From positions 122,706 to 186,705 of the forward strand of contig CAZBNP010000009.1 of the NCBI GenBank assembly GCA_964493505.1: a DNA stretch of 64,000 nt. Reading direction: 5' to 3'. Numbering within the stretch: position 1 is the first letter of the stretch; every line of letters starts with the position of its first letter. The stretch comes from Chryseosolibacter sp964493505 (GTDB lineage: Bacteria > Bacteroidota > Bacteroidia > Cytophagales > Cyclobacteriaceae). The position numbers were made by a program, and so were the translations under genes. The notes below the pieces were generated by a model. That model was given only the letters and a program-made list of their open reading frames with translations. It did not search any database and was not told the DNA's origin. This document shows, in pieces, positions 44,869 to 54,252 of the stretch.

Positions 44869-45312
44869 TCACTCACCGCTAACCACCAGCTTGATCTCAT
44901 GCTTCACCTCTTTGTGAAGATCGAGCATTGCCGTGTAGGTGCCTACCTGCTTCGGGCTTTCTTTAAGAACCACCTTTTTGCGGTCGATGTCGAAGCCTTT
45001 TGCTTTTAGTACGTCGGAGATCTGAAGTGCTGTGATAGCGCCAAAGATTTTGCCCGACTCGCCGGTTTTAGTCTTGATCTCAGCGATGAAGTCGCCGATG
45101 CTGGCAGCGAGTGCCTCGGCATCCTGTTTCAGTTTTGCCGCTTTGTGCGCCATCTGCCTTACGTTCTCCTCCACCTGGCGGCGGTTCGACTCGTTGGCGA
45201 TCAACGCATACCCATTCGGAATGAGGTAATTCCTTCCGTATCCCGATTTGACTTTAACGATGTCGTTCTTATAGCCAAGACCGGATATATCCTGTTTCAA
45301 TATTACTTCCAT
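44869..45312 (-). CDS. rplI: 50S ribosomal protein L9
   Basis: 147 residues. MEVILKQDISGLGYKNDIVKVKSGYGRNYLIPNGYA is cut short here to the recognisable opening MEVILKQDISGLG; it has the long central helix (about 45-75) and the C-terminal globular domain. Third gene of the S6-S18-L9 operon, followed by a strong terminator. Confidence 0.97.
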   Translation of the reverse strand: MEVILKQDISGLGYKNDIVKVKSGYGRNYLIPNGYALIANESNRRQVEENVRQMAHKAAKLKQDAEALAASIGDFIAEIKTKTGESGKIFGAITALQISDVLKAKGFDIDRKKVVLKESPKQVGTYTAMLDLHKEVKHEIKLVVSGE

Positions 45313-45337
45313 GTTCGTGCTCTTTATCGGTTAAAGA

Positions 45338-45589
45338 CTACTTAAGAGAATCACCTACATAAGGCAGGATCGCCAGGTGACGCGCGCGTTTAACCGCTTG
45401 AGCTACCTTCTTCTGGAATTTCAGACTCGTGCCTGTAAGGCGGCGCGGAAGGATCTTGCCCTGCTCGTTGATAAACTTCAGCAGGAAGTCAGGGTCCTTG
45501 TAGTCAATGTACTTGATACCATTTTTCTTGAAGCGGCAGTACTTCGGTCTTATTTCCGCCCGCTTGATGGGTTCATTCATTAATGTCAT
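45338..45589 (-). CDS. rpsR: 30S ribosomal protein S18
   Basis: 83 residues with IDYKDPDFLLKFINEQGKI and RRLTGTSLKFQKKVAQAVKR, the S18 core. The ATG at 45589 overlaps the rpsF stop by 4 bases; a second Met three codons later (MNEPIKR) is an alternative start. Between rpsF and rplI as usual. Confidence 0.97.
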   Translation of the reverse strand: MTLMNEPIKRAEIRPKYCRFKKNGIKYIDYKDPDFLLKFINEQGKILPRRLTGTSLKFQKKVAQAVKRARHLAILPYVGDSLK

Positions 45590-45960
45590 CGCTTAGCTTC
45601 CTCCTCAGCTTTTTTGGTGGTTTTTTTGTTCTTGAATTCGCCTTTGCGGCGGCGTTCGTTGTACGTCACAGCGTGTTTGTCAAGCACTGTGGTCAGGAAA
45701 CGCATCACTGACTCATCACGTCTGTACTCTGTTTCCAGCGCGTTAATCACCTGAGGATCTGCCTTAAATTCGATAAGGTTGTAGAAACCGGTAGACTTTT
45801 TGTTGATCGGATACGCCAACTTTTTCAAGCCCCAGTTCTCCGTGTTGATGATTTCAGCATTAGCCTTGGTCAACACCTTCGCGAATTTTTCGACAGTATC
45901 CTTTGCCTGGTCCTCAGACAAAACGGGATTTAAAATGAATACCGTCTCATAATTGTTCAT
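45586..45960 (-). CDS. rpsF: 30S ribosomal protein S6
   Basis: 124 residues: MNNYETVFILNPVLSEDQ opening, KLAYPINKKSTGFYNLIEF, RRDESVMRFLT, and a Lys/Glu-rich tail. First gene of the operon. Its start follows a consensus -7 box at 45989-45996. Confidence 0.97.
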   Translation of the reverse strand: MNNYETVFILNPVLSEDQAKDTVEKFAKVLTKANAEIINTENWGLKKLAYPINKKSTGFYNLIEFKADPQVINALETEYRRDESVMRFLTTVLDKHAVTYNERRRKGEFKNKKTTKKAEEEAKR

Positions 45961-45988
45961 ATTACTTTGTTTTTGGTTTTTGAGCCTG

Positions 45989-45996
45989 CAAAATTA
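45989..45996 (-). promoter_or_regulatory. -7 promoter box of rpsF
   Basis: TAATTTTG on the minus strand fits TAnnTTTG perfectly, followed by C, 28 bases before the rpsF ATG. The -33 region is T-rich but has no exact TTTG at 19 bases. Confidence 0.55.
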
Positions 45997-46101
45997 GGGA
46001 AAGAACCGGGATTTTAAAAGGCTGGCCCCGAAAAATCGCGTTTCCGGCGTCCTGAGTGCAGCTCAGGCTGGTTCAGGTGTTTTATTACCGGCTATTTGGG
46101 C

Positions 46102-46109
46102 TATTTTTG
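46102..46109 (+). promoter_or_regulatory. Candidate -7 box for the cytochrome/LRR gene
   Basis: TATTTTTG matches TAnnTTTG, but it ends only 6 bases before the ATG at 46116. If used, the mRNA would be nearly leaderless or begin at a later Met. Support is moderate. Confidence 0.35.
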
Positions 46110-46115
46110 GGTCGA

Positions 46116-47540
46116 ATGGAATTTCTTAAGACACTTTTTGGACGCCTTCATCCGCTGCTTGTCCATCTCCCCATTGGCATACTTTTCCTCGCGTTTCTCT
46201 TCGAATGCCTGTCTTTCAGAAAGGATTATAGAGTCCTCAGGAAGGCGGTACAGCCAGCGTTGTTCTGGGGCGGTATTTTTGCCGTTGTGGCGGCAGTCAC
46301 GGGATTTCTCCTCCGGAGGGAAGGGGGGTATGATCAGGCGCTCGCAGACAGACACCAGAACTTCGGTATCATCACCGCCGTCCTTGCGTTCGCCGTCTAT
46401 GTGCTTCGGCCGAAAATAGGATCATGGATCGTTTCCCGCAGGAAGCGCAGGCAGGTCAAACTCCTGTTGTCGGTACCGTTGATCCTGTGTCTGTCTATCA
46501 CAGGCCACTGGGGGGGGGCACTTACCCACGGTGAAGATTATCTTTTTGCAGCCCTTTCGCTTCGCGGCGATGAAGCCAAAGATCCGGCCGTGAAGATCCG
46601 GGCCATCACGGACATAGAGCAAGCTGTACTGTATAGTGATGTTATTCAGCCTATTCTTGAATCGCGGTGTTACGATTGCCACAGCGCCGCGCGGCAGAAA
46701 GGTGATTTACGGCTCGATCAGGCGAAATTTATCTTGAAAGGAGGGGAGAATGGCCTGGTGATCAACGACGGCCCCGCCGATTCCAGTGCTATCTTTAGTC
46801 ACTTGATGCTACCCATTGAACACGACGACCACATGCCCCCGCGTGAAAAGCCACAGCCTTCTTCTTCCGAAATAGCACTCATCAAGTACTGGGTTGAGGA
46901 AAATGCCAGCTTTGACAAAACAGTAGCGTCCCTGGAAAACAGCGAGAAGGTCGCTGCTATTATCAGGTCGCTGCAACAACCTCCGGAAAAATCGTGGATT
47001 CCTACTGATGAGGAGGTAGACGCAATAAGGAGCGCTACGGTTGAAACCCTCAGGAACGCCGGGGTCAACCCTATGCCACTGGCGGAAGTGAATAATTACG
47101 TCGCCGTAAGCTTCACCGGCAATCGCGAGATCGCCGACCCGCAGATTGACGTCCTGAAGCAAATCAATCAACAGCTGGTTTGGCTTAACCTCAGCCACAG
47201 CGGTATCAAGGACCGGCAACTTGAATTTATTGCAAAGCTCACCAACCTCCGCGCTCTTTACCTGAATAACACGGCTGTCACCGATGAGGGGTTGTCTAAA
47301 CTCGCATCACTCACCAACCTGCGGTGGCTAAGCCTCGTCGGTACTGACATCTCGGATGCTTCCCTCGCGACGTTGCTACAGATGCATAATCTCGACAACC
47401 TGTACCTGTACCAGACGTCGATCACCCGAGATGCTATCGCAAAACTGACGGAAGCGAACAGGGAATTGAGGATCGATACCGGAAACTACATGCTGAAAAA
47501 ACTCCCGACCGATACGATTGTTTATCGGCGAACCCGCTAA
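46116..47540 (+). CDS. Membrane-anchored cytochrome c / leucine-rich-repeat protein
   Basis: 474 residues from MEFLKTLFGRLHPLLVHLPIG. Four membrane helices (DUF2231-like, about 10-130), then a planctomycete-type cytochrome c domain with haem motif CYDCH (C185, C188, H189) and GEKP-like PPREKPQPSSSEI, then leucine-rich repeats at about 320-440 (LVWLNLSHSGIKDRQLEFIAKL; LRALYLNNTAVTDEGLSKL). The haem and LRR parts would face the periplasm. Electron-transfer or sensing role; partners unknown. An earlier in-frame Met (46056) is less likely because the DUF2231 homology starts at 46116. Confidence 0.85.
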   Translation: MEFLKTLFGRLHPLLVHLPIGILFLAFLFECLSFRKDYRVLRKAVQPALFWGGIFAVVAAVTGFLLRREGGYDQALADRHQNFGIITAVLAFAVYVLRPKIGSWIVSRRKRRQVKLLLSVPLILCLSITGHWGGALTHGEDYLFAALSLRGDEAKDPAVKIRAITDIEQAVLYSDVIQPILESRCYDCHSAARQKGDLRLDQAKFILKGGENGLVINDGPADSSAIFSHLMLPIEHDDHMPPREKPQPSSSEIALIKYWVEENASFDKTVASLENSEKVAAIIRSLQQPPEKSWIPTDEEVDAIRSATVETLRNAGVNPMPLAEVNNYVAVSFTGNREIADPQIDVLKQINQQLVWLNLSHSGIKDRQLEFIAKLTNLRALYLNNTAVTDEGLSKLASLTNLRWLSLVGTDISDASLATLLQMHNLDNLYLYQTSITRDAIAKLTEANRELRIDTGNYMLKKLPTDTIVYRRTR

Positions 47541-47559
47541 CTACCGGCCTACCGACTCA

Positions 47560-48489
47560 TCACCTGACAGTAAACTCCCCGCGGCCTATCAGATAGTCAT
47601 CTGTGTAGATTTCCAGTTTGTAGGTGCCGGGTGAATATTCGGAACCCTTATCATAGAGGTATGTGAGCTGCTGACGGGTGTTATCGAACAACACTTCCTG
47701 CGCGGCGGTGTAGAATTCTTCCTTGCCGTTGAAAATGAACGTACCTGAACCACGTGCGACATCAAAGAGCACCTGGTCGTTCTCATCAATAATGCGGATC
47801 ATGATCTTCTTTCCTTCGATAGGTGCGACGCTGTTTTCCGCGAGGTTGAATTCTATTTTGAGTTTGTCGATTTGCTTGGTTCTGAACGGTGAATTGCGTT
47901 CCCGTCCGCGCTCGTTGACAGATTGGATACGGATATTCTCAGCTTTCAATTGGGAGGCGATTGCGACCTTTGTCGCGAGTTCTTCCTTCGACTGCGACAG
48001 GCGGTTCAGTGAATCCCCGAGAACGTTCTGCTGTGTTTTCAGCGACCGGTTTTCTGTGAGCAATTCTTTATTGACAGTTTCCAGTTTGGCGATCTCTTCA
48101 TCTTTGTTGCGCAGCAATAGCTCATAACCTTCGACACGGTCTTTCAGCGCCTTGATCTCCTTTCCTGTCGCGCGCTTTGTTCTGCTCAGTTCTTCTTCGA
48201 TCTCGGCTTTGGCCTCTTCGAGGTCTGATACATCGCCTCCGAGTGCTTGTACCTGCGCGATTTTCTCATCGAGTTCGGTGCTGATCTCGGTGAGTCGCTG
48301 CATGGTTGTAGCCAGCTCTTCCTCTGTGGTGATGAGCTGTGTCCTGACCTCCTTTTTTTCCTTTGTATCAAGATAGATCTTGATACCCTGAATGATGATC
48401 ACAATAGCCATGAAGGCTATGATCACGGGAAGTTTATTGTTTCTTTTTGGTGAGGGTTCCGGCGTCGGATTTTCAGCGTTATCAGTCAT
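47560..48489 (-). CDS. Coiled-coil single-pass membrane protein, Bacteroidota-conserved
   Basis: 309 residues: short cytoplasmic N-terminus, membrane helix at about 20-40 (LPVIIAFMAIVIIIQGIKIYL cut to VIIAFMAIVIIIQGI), long coiled coil at about 45-190, and a C-terminal beta domain (KIEFNLAENSVAPIEGKK; YLYDKGSEYSPGTYKLEIY). No enzyme motif. The closing domain looks like a small Ig-like/beta-sandwich module. I do not know a characterised function. Convergent with the cytochrome/LRR gene. Confidence 0.8.
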   Translation of the reverse strand: MTDNAENPTPEPSPKRNNKLPVIIAFMAIVIIIQGIKIYLDTKEKKEVRTQLITTEEELATTMQRLTEISTELDEKIAQVQALGGDVSDLEEAKAEIEEELSRTKRATGKEIKALKDRVEGYELLLRNKDEEIAKLETVNKELLTENRSLKTQQNVLGDSLNRLSQSKEELATKVAIASQLKAENIRIQSVNERGRERNSPFRTKQIDKLKIEFNLAENSVAPIEGKKIMIRIIDENDQVLFDVARGSGTFIFNGKEEFYTAAQEVLFDNTRQQLTYLYDKGSEYSPGTYKLEIYTDDYLIGRGEFTVR

Positions 48490-48599
48490 ATCAGGTTGGT
48501 ATCGATCGGGTTCTGCCGTCGGGTGTTTATTTTTTCAGTCGGTTTGATTTCGCCGGTGATGCCGGCAAAAATAGGTCATTAATCTCTGTATTTCAACGT

Positions 48600-49376
48600 T
48601 CAGACCTGTAAGATAGCGTGTTGTTTGTTCAGTGAGGGGTCAAAAAAAACAATTCCGCAGCGGAACAGGTCGGCCGAGCCATATACGAGCCGGTGTTCCC
48701 TTACATATCGCCAGGCAGCCACCATTCCGGGTGAGTGATAGATGTCGTCCACTATGATCACGCTGTTTTCATTGACTTTCCTGAGCAGCCACTCAAAGTA
48801 GCGGACCGTGGGATCATACTGGTGGTTTGCATCGATAAACGCAAGATCGACACGGGATACTTTCTGCAGAAAATCCGGCAGTGTGTGATCGATGTCGCCG
48901 ACCACCAGTTCGATATTTTTCCGGGAGGCGAACTCGAATGTCAGGGCAGCGATTTCTGCTATCGCGGGTGAGCCCTCAAACGTTGTTACCCTGACGTCTT
49001 TGTTATCGGACAGGTACAAGGTATTGATCCCCAGAGAGGTTCCGAGTTCAATGATATGCCGGGCTCCGCAATGCCTGACGAGTTGCGCATAGATGGATGA
49101 AAACCGCGGTGTACTGAGGCTGGTACGCGCGATAGAAGAAATTTTTCGAATTGGTTTTCTGCCGGTGCTGCTGCCGAGGTCATGGACGCGGATGGTACGA
49201 TGGTTGCGCAGCAGCTTCCTTCGCAGTTTCTCGATATATTTATACCGCGGGTGCGCGGGAGGATTTTTTACAACCGTTGTATAGAAGTCGAAGAGGAATG
49301 GAGAGTGAAGCGAATGCTCGTCGAGGGCGTTGAGCCAGTAGGAAATGAAATGCCTGACGCGCAGTAGGTAAGACAC
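48600..49376 (-). CDS. Class I SAM-dependent methyltransferase (O-methyltransferase-like)
   Basis: 258 residues. SAM-binding loop IIELGTSLGINTLYLS near 110, acidic ribose contact TTFEGSPAIAEIA, and DLAFIDANHQYDPT and VIIVDDIYHSPGM like the tail of small-molecule O-methyltransferases. The N-terminus (YWLNALDEHSLHSPFLFDFY) is typical of a Bacteroidota subfamily. The substrate is unknown. apaG starts just upstream on the same strand (6-base gap). Confidence 0.87.
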   Translation of the reverse strand: MSYLLRVRHFISYWLNALDEHSLHSPFLFDFYTTVVKNPPAHPRYKYIEKLRRKLLRNHRTIRVHDLGSSTGRKPIRKISSIARTSLSTPRFSSIYAQLVRHCGARHIIELGTSLGINTLYLSDNKDVRVTTFEGSPAIAEIAALTFEFASRKNIELVVGDIDHTLPDFLQKVSRVDLAFIDANHQYDPTVRYFEWLLRKVNENSVIIVDDIYHSPGMVAAWRYVREHRLVYGSADLFRCGIVFFDPSLNKQHAILQV

Positions 49377-49382
49377 CGTTGA

Positions 49383-49769
49383 TCAGTTCTGCCGGAGAGG
49401 CGCGATCATAGTGAACTCGGGGATGTTGACCGTCATCGTGGTTCCGTCAACGACTCGTTCCATCAGGTACGTGCCCGACATCTTTCCTATCCCCGACTTG
49501 AGATTGCACCCGGAAACGTACTGGTGGGTTTGTCCCGGTTCTATGACAGGCTGTTGTCCTACGACACCCTCGCCCTCAACCTCGCGCATACTGAATCCCG
49601 CATCGTGAATATGCCAGTGACGCCGCATGAGCTGAATCGTGTTCTCACTTTTATTCTCGATCGTAATGCGATAGGTAAAGACGTAATGATTTTGCGTCGG
49701 ACTGGAATACGCAGGCTGGTATTCTGATTCGACAGTCACTTTTATCCCTTGTGTAATTCCCGTTACCAT
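49383..49769 (-). CDS. apaG: ApaG family protein
   Basis: 128 residues from the ATG at 49769 (MVTGITQGIKVTVES). Fibronectin-III-like fold with YVFTYRITIENKSENTIQLMRRHW cut to its diagnostic RITIENKS and RRHWHIHD, and HQYVSGCNLKSGIGKMSG. Linked to cobalt resistance and magnesium efflux in enterobacteria; the precise function is unclear. The upstream TTG in frame is not used. Divergent from ung. Confidence 0.94.
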   Translation of the reverse strand: MVTGITQGIKVTVESEYQPAYSSPTQNHYVFTYRITIENKSENTIQLMRRHWHIHDAGFSMREVEGEGVVGQQPVIEPGQTHQYVSGCNLKSGIGKMSGTYLMERVVDGTTMTVNIPEFTMIAPLRQN

Positions 49770-49900
49770 ACCCGTCAAAAATATTAATTTTTTGCAATTC
49801 CAACCTCTTATAACAGGAAACTCCTGCGGAGTTTGTCAGAAAGGCCTTTTCCACATCCTGGACCCTTCCTCCCTTCCCCCGGTTTTCCTAACTTTCCCGC

Positions 49901-50563
49901 ATGGAAGTCAAAATCGCCTCTACCTGGAAATCGCTGCTGGCGGCTGAATTCGAAGAACCCTACTTTAAAGAACTGGCCGAATTTGTCAAGCAGGAATACA
50001 AGACCCAGACGGTATATCCCCGCGGATCGGATATTTTCAAAGCGTTTGACCGGTGTGATTTCTCAGCGGTCAAGGTAGTCATTATCGGTCAGGATCCATA
50101 CCACGGTCCAGGGCAGGCCAACGGCCTTTGTTTTTCGGTGCGCGAAGGCGTGCGCGTCCCTCCGTCGCTGAAGAATATTTTCAAAGAGATAGCCGACGAT
50201 CTCGGAAAGCCGGTTCCCCCGTCGGGCGATCTGGAACGCTGGGCGCGCCAGGGTGTACTTCTGCTTAACGCGACACTCACGGTGAGGGGAAATACGCCGG
50301 GGTCGCATCAAAATCGCGGATGGGAGACCTTCACGGATGCCGTGATCAGAAAAATCTCCGATGAGAAGGAGGGAGTGGTGTTCCTACTCTGGGGTGCGTA
50401 CGCACAGAAGAAAGGTGAAATAATAGACCGAAGCAGGCACCTTGTCCTTGCGTCTGCTCACCCCTCACCATTCTCGGCCGACCGCGGCTTTTTCGGTTGC
50501 AGGCACTTTAGCAAAGCAAATACATACCTGAAGAGCAGGGGCGGAGACGAGATCGACTGGTAA
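49901..50563 (+). CDS. ung: Uracil-DNA glycosylase, family 1
   Basis: 220 residues. Water-activating motif GQDPYHGPGQANGLCFS with catalytic Asp, LLLNATLTV, and the minor-groove intercalation loop HPSPFSADRGFFGC with catalytic His. Removes uracil from DNA in base excision repair. Start MEVKIASTWK. Convergent with lepB. Confidence 0.97.
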   Translation: MEVKIASTWKSLLAAEFEEPYFKELAEFVKQEYKTQTVYPRGSDIFKAFDRCDFSAVKVVIIGQDPYHGPGQANGLCFSVREGVRVPPSLKNIFKEIADDLGKPVPPSGDLERWARQGVLLLNATLTVRGNTPGSHQNRGWETFTDAVIRKISDEKEGVVFLLWGAYAQKKGEIIDRSRHLVLASAHPSPFSADRGFFGCRHFSKANTYLKSRGGDEIDW

Positions 50564-50582
50564 CGCCAAGAGCCGCAAACGA

Positions 50583-51746
50583 CTATTCAATCAGCTGGAA
50601 GAACCGGTTCCACCTGATCCTGCTGAAAAAGTCAGCTTCGCGATCGATGGAAAGCCAGATGAAGAACGCCTTGCCAACAATGTGGTCTTCGGGAACAAAT
50701 CCCCAGTAACGCGAATCGAGCGAATTGTGGCGGTTGTCGCCCATCATGAAATAGTAGTTCTGTTTGAACGTATATTCATTGACCTCGTTGCCGTCGATAA
50801 ACAACTTGCCATCCCTGATCTCCACGTTTTCGTTGAAATCATAATCAGCGATGGTGCTGCCGTATTTGGCAACCATCTGCTCATCGAGCCTGATGGTCAT
50901 CCCTTCCTTGGGAATCACGAGCGGTCCGTAGAAATCGCCGTTCCAGGGGAAAACATCCGCGTCGGGAAAAATACCATCCTCCACCATTTCGGCTGTTCGT
51001 GGCCCGATCGGATAGTCGCCATTGAACGTCCCGATTCGTACGTCCTGGATAAAGTTGAGTTTACGGAGTTCGTCAGCCACTTCTTCTGTGAGATGCATCT
51101 GGTAGACCACTGAGGTGCCGGGTCTTCCGATCACCTGCTGATCGTATATCTTGTACCGTTTCAACACACGCTCGTTGAGTTCGCCATTGGCGGTAACGAT
51201 GTGGCTGAATTGCATCTCAGGCGGATTTTCAGAAGCATCTCCGTTGACAAACACCTGCCTGTTGACGATCGTCAGTGTATCTCCGGGGATGGCAACACAT
51301 CGCTTGATGTAGTTGGTCTTCAGGTCGACGGGATAGGGAATGCCATCGTTTAGACTGATAGGCGGTACGTTAAAGACCACCACGTCGTTGCGCTTGACTT
51401 CGCTGATACCGGGAAGCCTGTATGGGGGCAGTTTGATCAGCGTCGAGTAGGAAGGGATATTCGTAAACCAGATCTTCTGATGCGTGAGTGGGATCTGCAG
51501 CGGAGTGGTGGTGGTTCGGCTGCCATAGTGAAACTTGCTTACGAAAAGGAAATCACCGACAAGGAGCGATTTTTCCATCGAAGGAGTAGGGATCGTATAG
51601 GCTTCCATGATAAGCCAGCGAATCAGTGTCGCGGCAATCACGGCGAAGAGTATCGCATCGCCCCATTCTCTGAGTTTCGACTTCGGCACTACTTCTTCCT
51701 CTTTCTTATCCTCGGCAGGTTTCTTCTTCCAAAACTTCCAGTTCAT
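50583..51746 (-). CDS. lepB: Signal peptidase I
   Basis: 387 residues, longer than proteobacterial enzymes owing to an insertion in the beta-domain, as usual in Bacteroidota. Cytoplasmic Lys/Glu-rich N-terminus, one membrane helix (about 27-50), catalytic Ser in TIPTPSMEKSLLVGD, catalytic Lys in YIKRCVAIPGD, and MMGDNRHNSLDSRYWGFVP. Removes signal peptides. Downstream of dapB (104-base gap) in a minus-strand gene cluster. Confidence 0.94.
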   Translation of the reverse strand: MNWKFWKKKPAEDKKEEEVVPKSKLREWGDAILFAVIAATLIRWLIMEAYTIPTPSMEKSLLVGDFLFVSKFHYGSRTTTTPLQIPLTHQKIWFTNIPSYSTLIKLPPYRLPGISEVKRNDVVVFNVPPISLNDGIPYPVDLKTNYIKRCVAIPGDTLTIVNRQVFVNGDASENPPEMQFSHIVTANGELNERVLKRYKIYDQQVIGRPGTSVVYQMHLTEEVADELRKLNFIQDVRIGTFNGDYPIGPRTAEMVEDGIFPDADVFPWNGDFYGPLVIPKEGMTIRLDEQMVAKYGSTIADYDFNENVEIRDGKLFIDGNEVNEYTFKQNYYFMMGDNRHNSLDSRYWGFVPEDHIVGKAFFIWLSIDREADFFSRIRWNRFFQLIE

Positions 51747-51850
51747 ATCGTATACAGGTAGGTACTAAAGCTTGCAAATAAAACGAAAATTACCGGGAAT
51801 CGTTACAACCGTGCCTGCAGACCGCGTGAAAGCGGCTATGCGCACAAAAA

Positions 51851-52561
51851 TCACTGGAATTTCAGAAAGTCGTTCATATCCAGGACTCCGGTCTTTCCGG
51901 GGAGCCATTCCGCGACCATTACCGCTCCGAGCGCGAACCCTTCGCGTGTGTGGGCTGTGTGTTTGATCTCAATGTCGTCCATTGCGGAAGCGTATTTGAC
52001 GACATGCGTTCCCGGTACTTCGCTTTCCCGGAACGACTCTATCGTTAGGTCTTCCGGCGTACCGCTTCCGGCCTTTGCCCATTGCTTTTTCCGGCCGAGA
52101 TGCTGTATCACACCTTCCGCCAGTGTTATCGCCGTGCCGCTCGGCGCATCCTTCTTTTCCGTGTGATGTGTCTCATCGATTGTCACATCGTAGGAAGAAA
52201 ACTGATTCATCATTTTCGCCAGCTGCTCGTTGAGTTTAAAGAACAGATTCACGCCGAGGCTGTAGTTTGAAGCGTAGAAGAACGTAGCACCTTTTTCTTT
52301 TGTGAGGCTTTCGATCTCGTCTTTCCTGCTCAGCCAGCCGGTAGTGCCACATACAACGGGTATGCCGCGCAGCAGACATTTTTTTACATTGTCGTAAGCA
52401 GCATCGGGATGTGAGAATTCTATGGCTACATCGGCTGTCACGGTGTCAAGGTCTCCCGGATTGTCGATATCAATTTTTCCTGCAATGCGGTGGCCGCGCT
52501 GCTGCGCGATACGCTCGATCGTCCTGCCCATCTTGCCGTAGCCTACTAAGAGTATATTCAT
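51851..52561 (-). CDS. dapB: 4-hydroxy-tetrahydrodipicolinate reductase
   Basis: 236 residues. NAD(P)-binding MNILLVGYGKMGRTIERIA, ETHHTEKKDAPSGTA with the substrate-binding Lys, and HTAHTREGFALGAV. Second step of lysine/diaminopimelate synthesis. Same strand as DUF5683 and parB upstream and lepB downstream, an arrangement I associate with Bacteroidota. Confidence 0.96.
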   Translation of the reverse strand: MNILLVGYGKMGRTIERIAQQRGHRIAGKIDIDNPGDLDTVTADVAIEFSHPDAAYDNVKKCLLRGIPVVCGTTGWLSRKDEIESLTKEKGATFFYASNYSLGVNLFFKLNEQLAKMMNQFSSYDVTIDETHHTEKKDAPSGTAITLAEGVIQHLGRKKQWAKAGSGTPEDLTIESFRESEVPGTHVVKYASAMDDIEIKHTAHTREGFALGAVMVAEWLPGKTGVLDMNDFLKFQ

Positions 52562-52629
52562 GTTTTCAATTTGGCCGGAAGATAGGGAACCAGGAGAATA
52601 TTCTTGTTCTTGATAACAACTTTTGCACG

Positions 52630-53316
52630 CTAAAACCTCACCACCAATGCCACTCCCGTTGTCCGGCCGGTCATATAGTTGGAATCGATGGAAGGTTCAA
52701 TGCTAACCTGCAATCTCGGATTGAGATCAAACTCCTTCAGGTGAGAGTCTACATGTGCGTCGATCATCTGGAGAATGTACATGCCGCCCATGAGAATGAT
52801 CATGAAGTCGCGTTCCCGCCTCACTTTGTCGACCTGGTTGCGCAGCTGAGCGGTAGTGATGTTTCTCATTTTGTGTGGCAGGTTCGGGTTCGTAGCGTTC
52901 TCACCGACTCCCTCTTCGAGATTGCGGAAGAGGTATCCGCGATATTCTTTGTGAAGATCGTTGTAGAAATCGAGTCCGTATCCGATCGCGTAAAACCCAC
53001 CGTAGACAAGCGGTAGCTTCCAATACTTTCTGTTGTAGATCTGACCCAGGCCGGGGAGAACAGCGGCGTAGAGGATAGCTTTTGCCGGATCGTATCGCCG
53101 GGCGTAAGACTCGATCAGTACCGTGTCAACCTCTCCGCGAAAGGCGTCGTCGAGCGGATCGACGATCAGGTTGTCGCGCTCCACCCGCGTGGTATCCTGC
53201 GCGGCACCGGGCACTGCCACGAAAAGCAAAAGCAGTAGCAGTCCACCCAGGCAGGTACGTCTCGACAACGTCTGTTTGCTGGAACACTTCGGCTTCGAAT
53301 AGTAAACGGTCATCAT
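52630..53316 (-). CDS. DUF5683 protein
   Basis: 228 residues. Long basic N-terminus then a hydrophobic signal/anchor (about 26-40, LLLLLLFVAV), a mature part with AVLPGLGQIYNRKYWKLPLVYG, and a second hydrophobic segment (about 95-115). A domain of unknown function common in Bacteroidota, often next to parB and dapB as here. A second Met follows immediately, so the start may be one codon later. Function unknown. Confidence 0.88.
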   Translation of the reverse strand: MMTVYYSKPKCSSKQTLSRRTCLGGLLLLLLFVAVPGAAQDTTRVERDNLIVDPLDDAFRGEVDTVLIESYARRYDPAKAILYAAVLPGLGQIYNRKYWKLPLVYGGFYAIGYGLDFYNDLHKEYRGYLFRNLEEGVGENATNPNLPHKMRNITTAQLRNQVDKVRRERDFMIILMGGMYILQMIDAHVDSHLKEFDLNPRLQVSIEPSIDSNYMTGRTTGVALVVRF

Positions 53317-53340
53317 GAATACGCGAGTACCACTGGTACG

Positions 53341-54252
53341 TCAGGACGAAACCTTCAGGATCTCCACGATCCGGTTGAGGTCCTCGACGGAATAGAAAGG
53401 TACTTTAATTTCACCTTTAGCGCCATCACTCTTTACCACAACACGAGTGCCAAAGTGTGAAGAAAGCCGTGATTGCAGCTGTGAAATTTCGCGATTGGCC
53501 GGCGCTGACGCAGACTCCTGCCGGCCTTCGGGCTTTTCTCCTTTACGGTGCGACATTTCCCTTACGAGTTCTTCCACTTTGCGCACAGACAAGTCCTCGT
53601 TCAAAGCTTTTTTGAAAATGTAGAGCTGTTTCTCCTGGTCTTCGACGTTGATAATGGCGCGGGCATGACCCATCGACAGCTTGTTGTCGCGGACCGCGAT
53701 CTGAATATCGGGTGGCAGGCGCAGCAGTCTCAGATAGTTAGTTACCGTTGCGCGGTTCTTGCCGACGCGCTCGCCCAATTCGTCCTGCTTCAGGCTACAC
53801 TCGGAAATGAGGCGTTGGTAACTCAGGGCAATTTCAATGGCGTTGAGGTTTTCGCGCTGAATGTTCTCTATCAGCGCCATCTCCAGCATCTGCTGGTCGT
53901 CCGCGGCGCGTATATACGCAGGGATTGTTTTCAGTCCGGCCAGCTTGGAAGCCTGAAACCGGCGTTCTCCCGAGATCAGCTGGTATTGCTTGCTGGCAAG
54001 ACGTCTGACCGTAATAGGCTGAATGATTCCGTGAACCCGGATAGATTCAGCCAGTTCCTGCAGCGCTGCTTCGTCGAAATGCGTGCGGGGCTGAAAAGGA
54101 TTTACCTCAATCTCTTCAACCGGTATCGCTGCAATGCCACTTTCTACCGGCATTGCTGCCGCCGGCTGGATATCGACCTCCAGTTTTTCGTCGGGGCTGC
54201 TATCGCTCAACAGCGCGCTGAGTCCCCTTCCTAATGCTTTTTTCTTACTCAT
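53341..54252 (-). CDS. parB: Chromosome-partitioning protein ParB
   Basis: 303 residues. N-terminal ALGRGLSALL, ParB/Spo0J domain with NPFQPRTHFDEAALQELAESI (here quoted only as NPFQPRTHFD) and ISGERRFQASKLAG (CTPase box), central HTH (LKQDELGERVGKNRATVTNYL), and C-terminal dimer domain. Its ATG overlaps the parA stop by 4 bases. Binds parS and loads onto DNA. Confidence 0.96.
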   Translation of the reverse strand: MSKKKALGRGLSALLSDSSPDEKLEVDIQPAAAMPVESGIAAIPVEEIEVNPFQPRTHFDEAALQELAESIRVHGIIQPITVRRLASKQYQLISGERRFQASKLAGLKTIPAYIRAADDQQMLEMALIENIQRENLNAIEIALSYQRLISECSLKQDELGERVGKNRATVTNYLRLLRLPPDIQIAVRDNKLSMGHARAIINVEDQEKQLYIFKKALNEDLSVRKVEELVREMSHRKGEKPEGRQESASAPANREISQLQSRLSSHFGTRVVVKSDGAKGEIKVPFYSVEDLNRIVEILKVSS

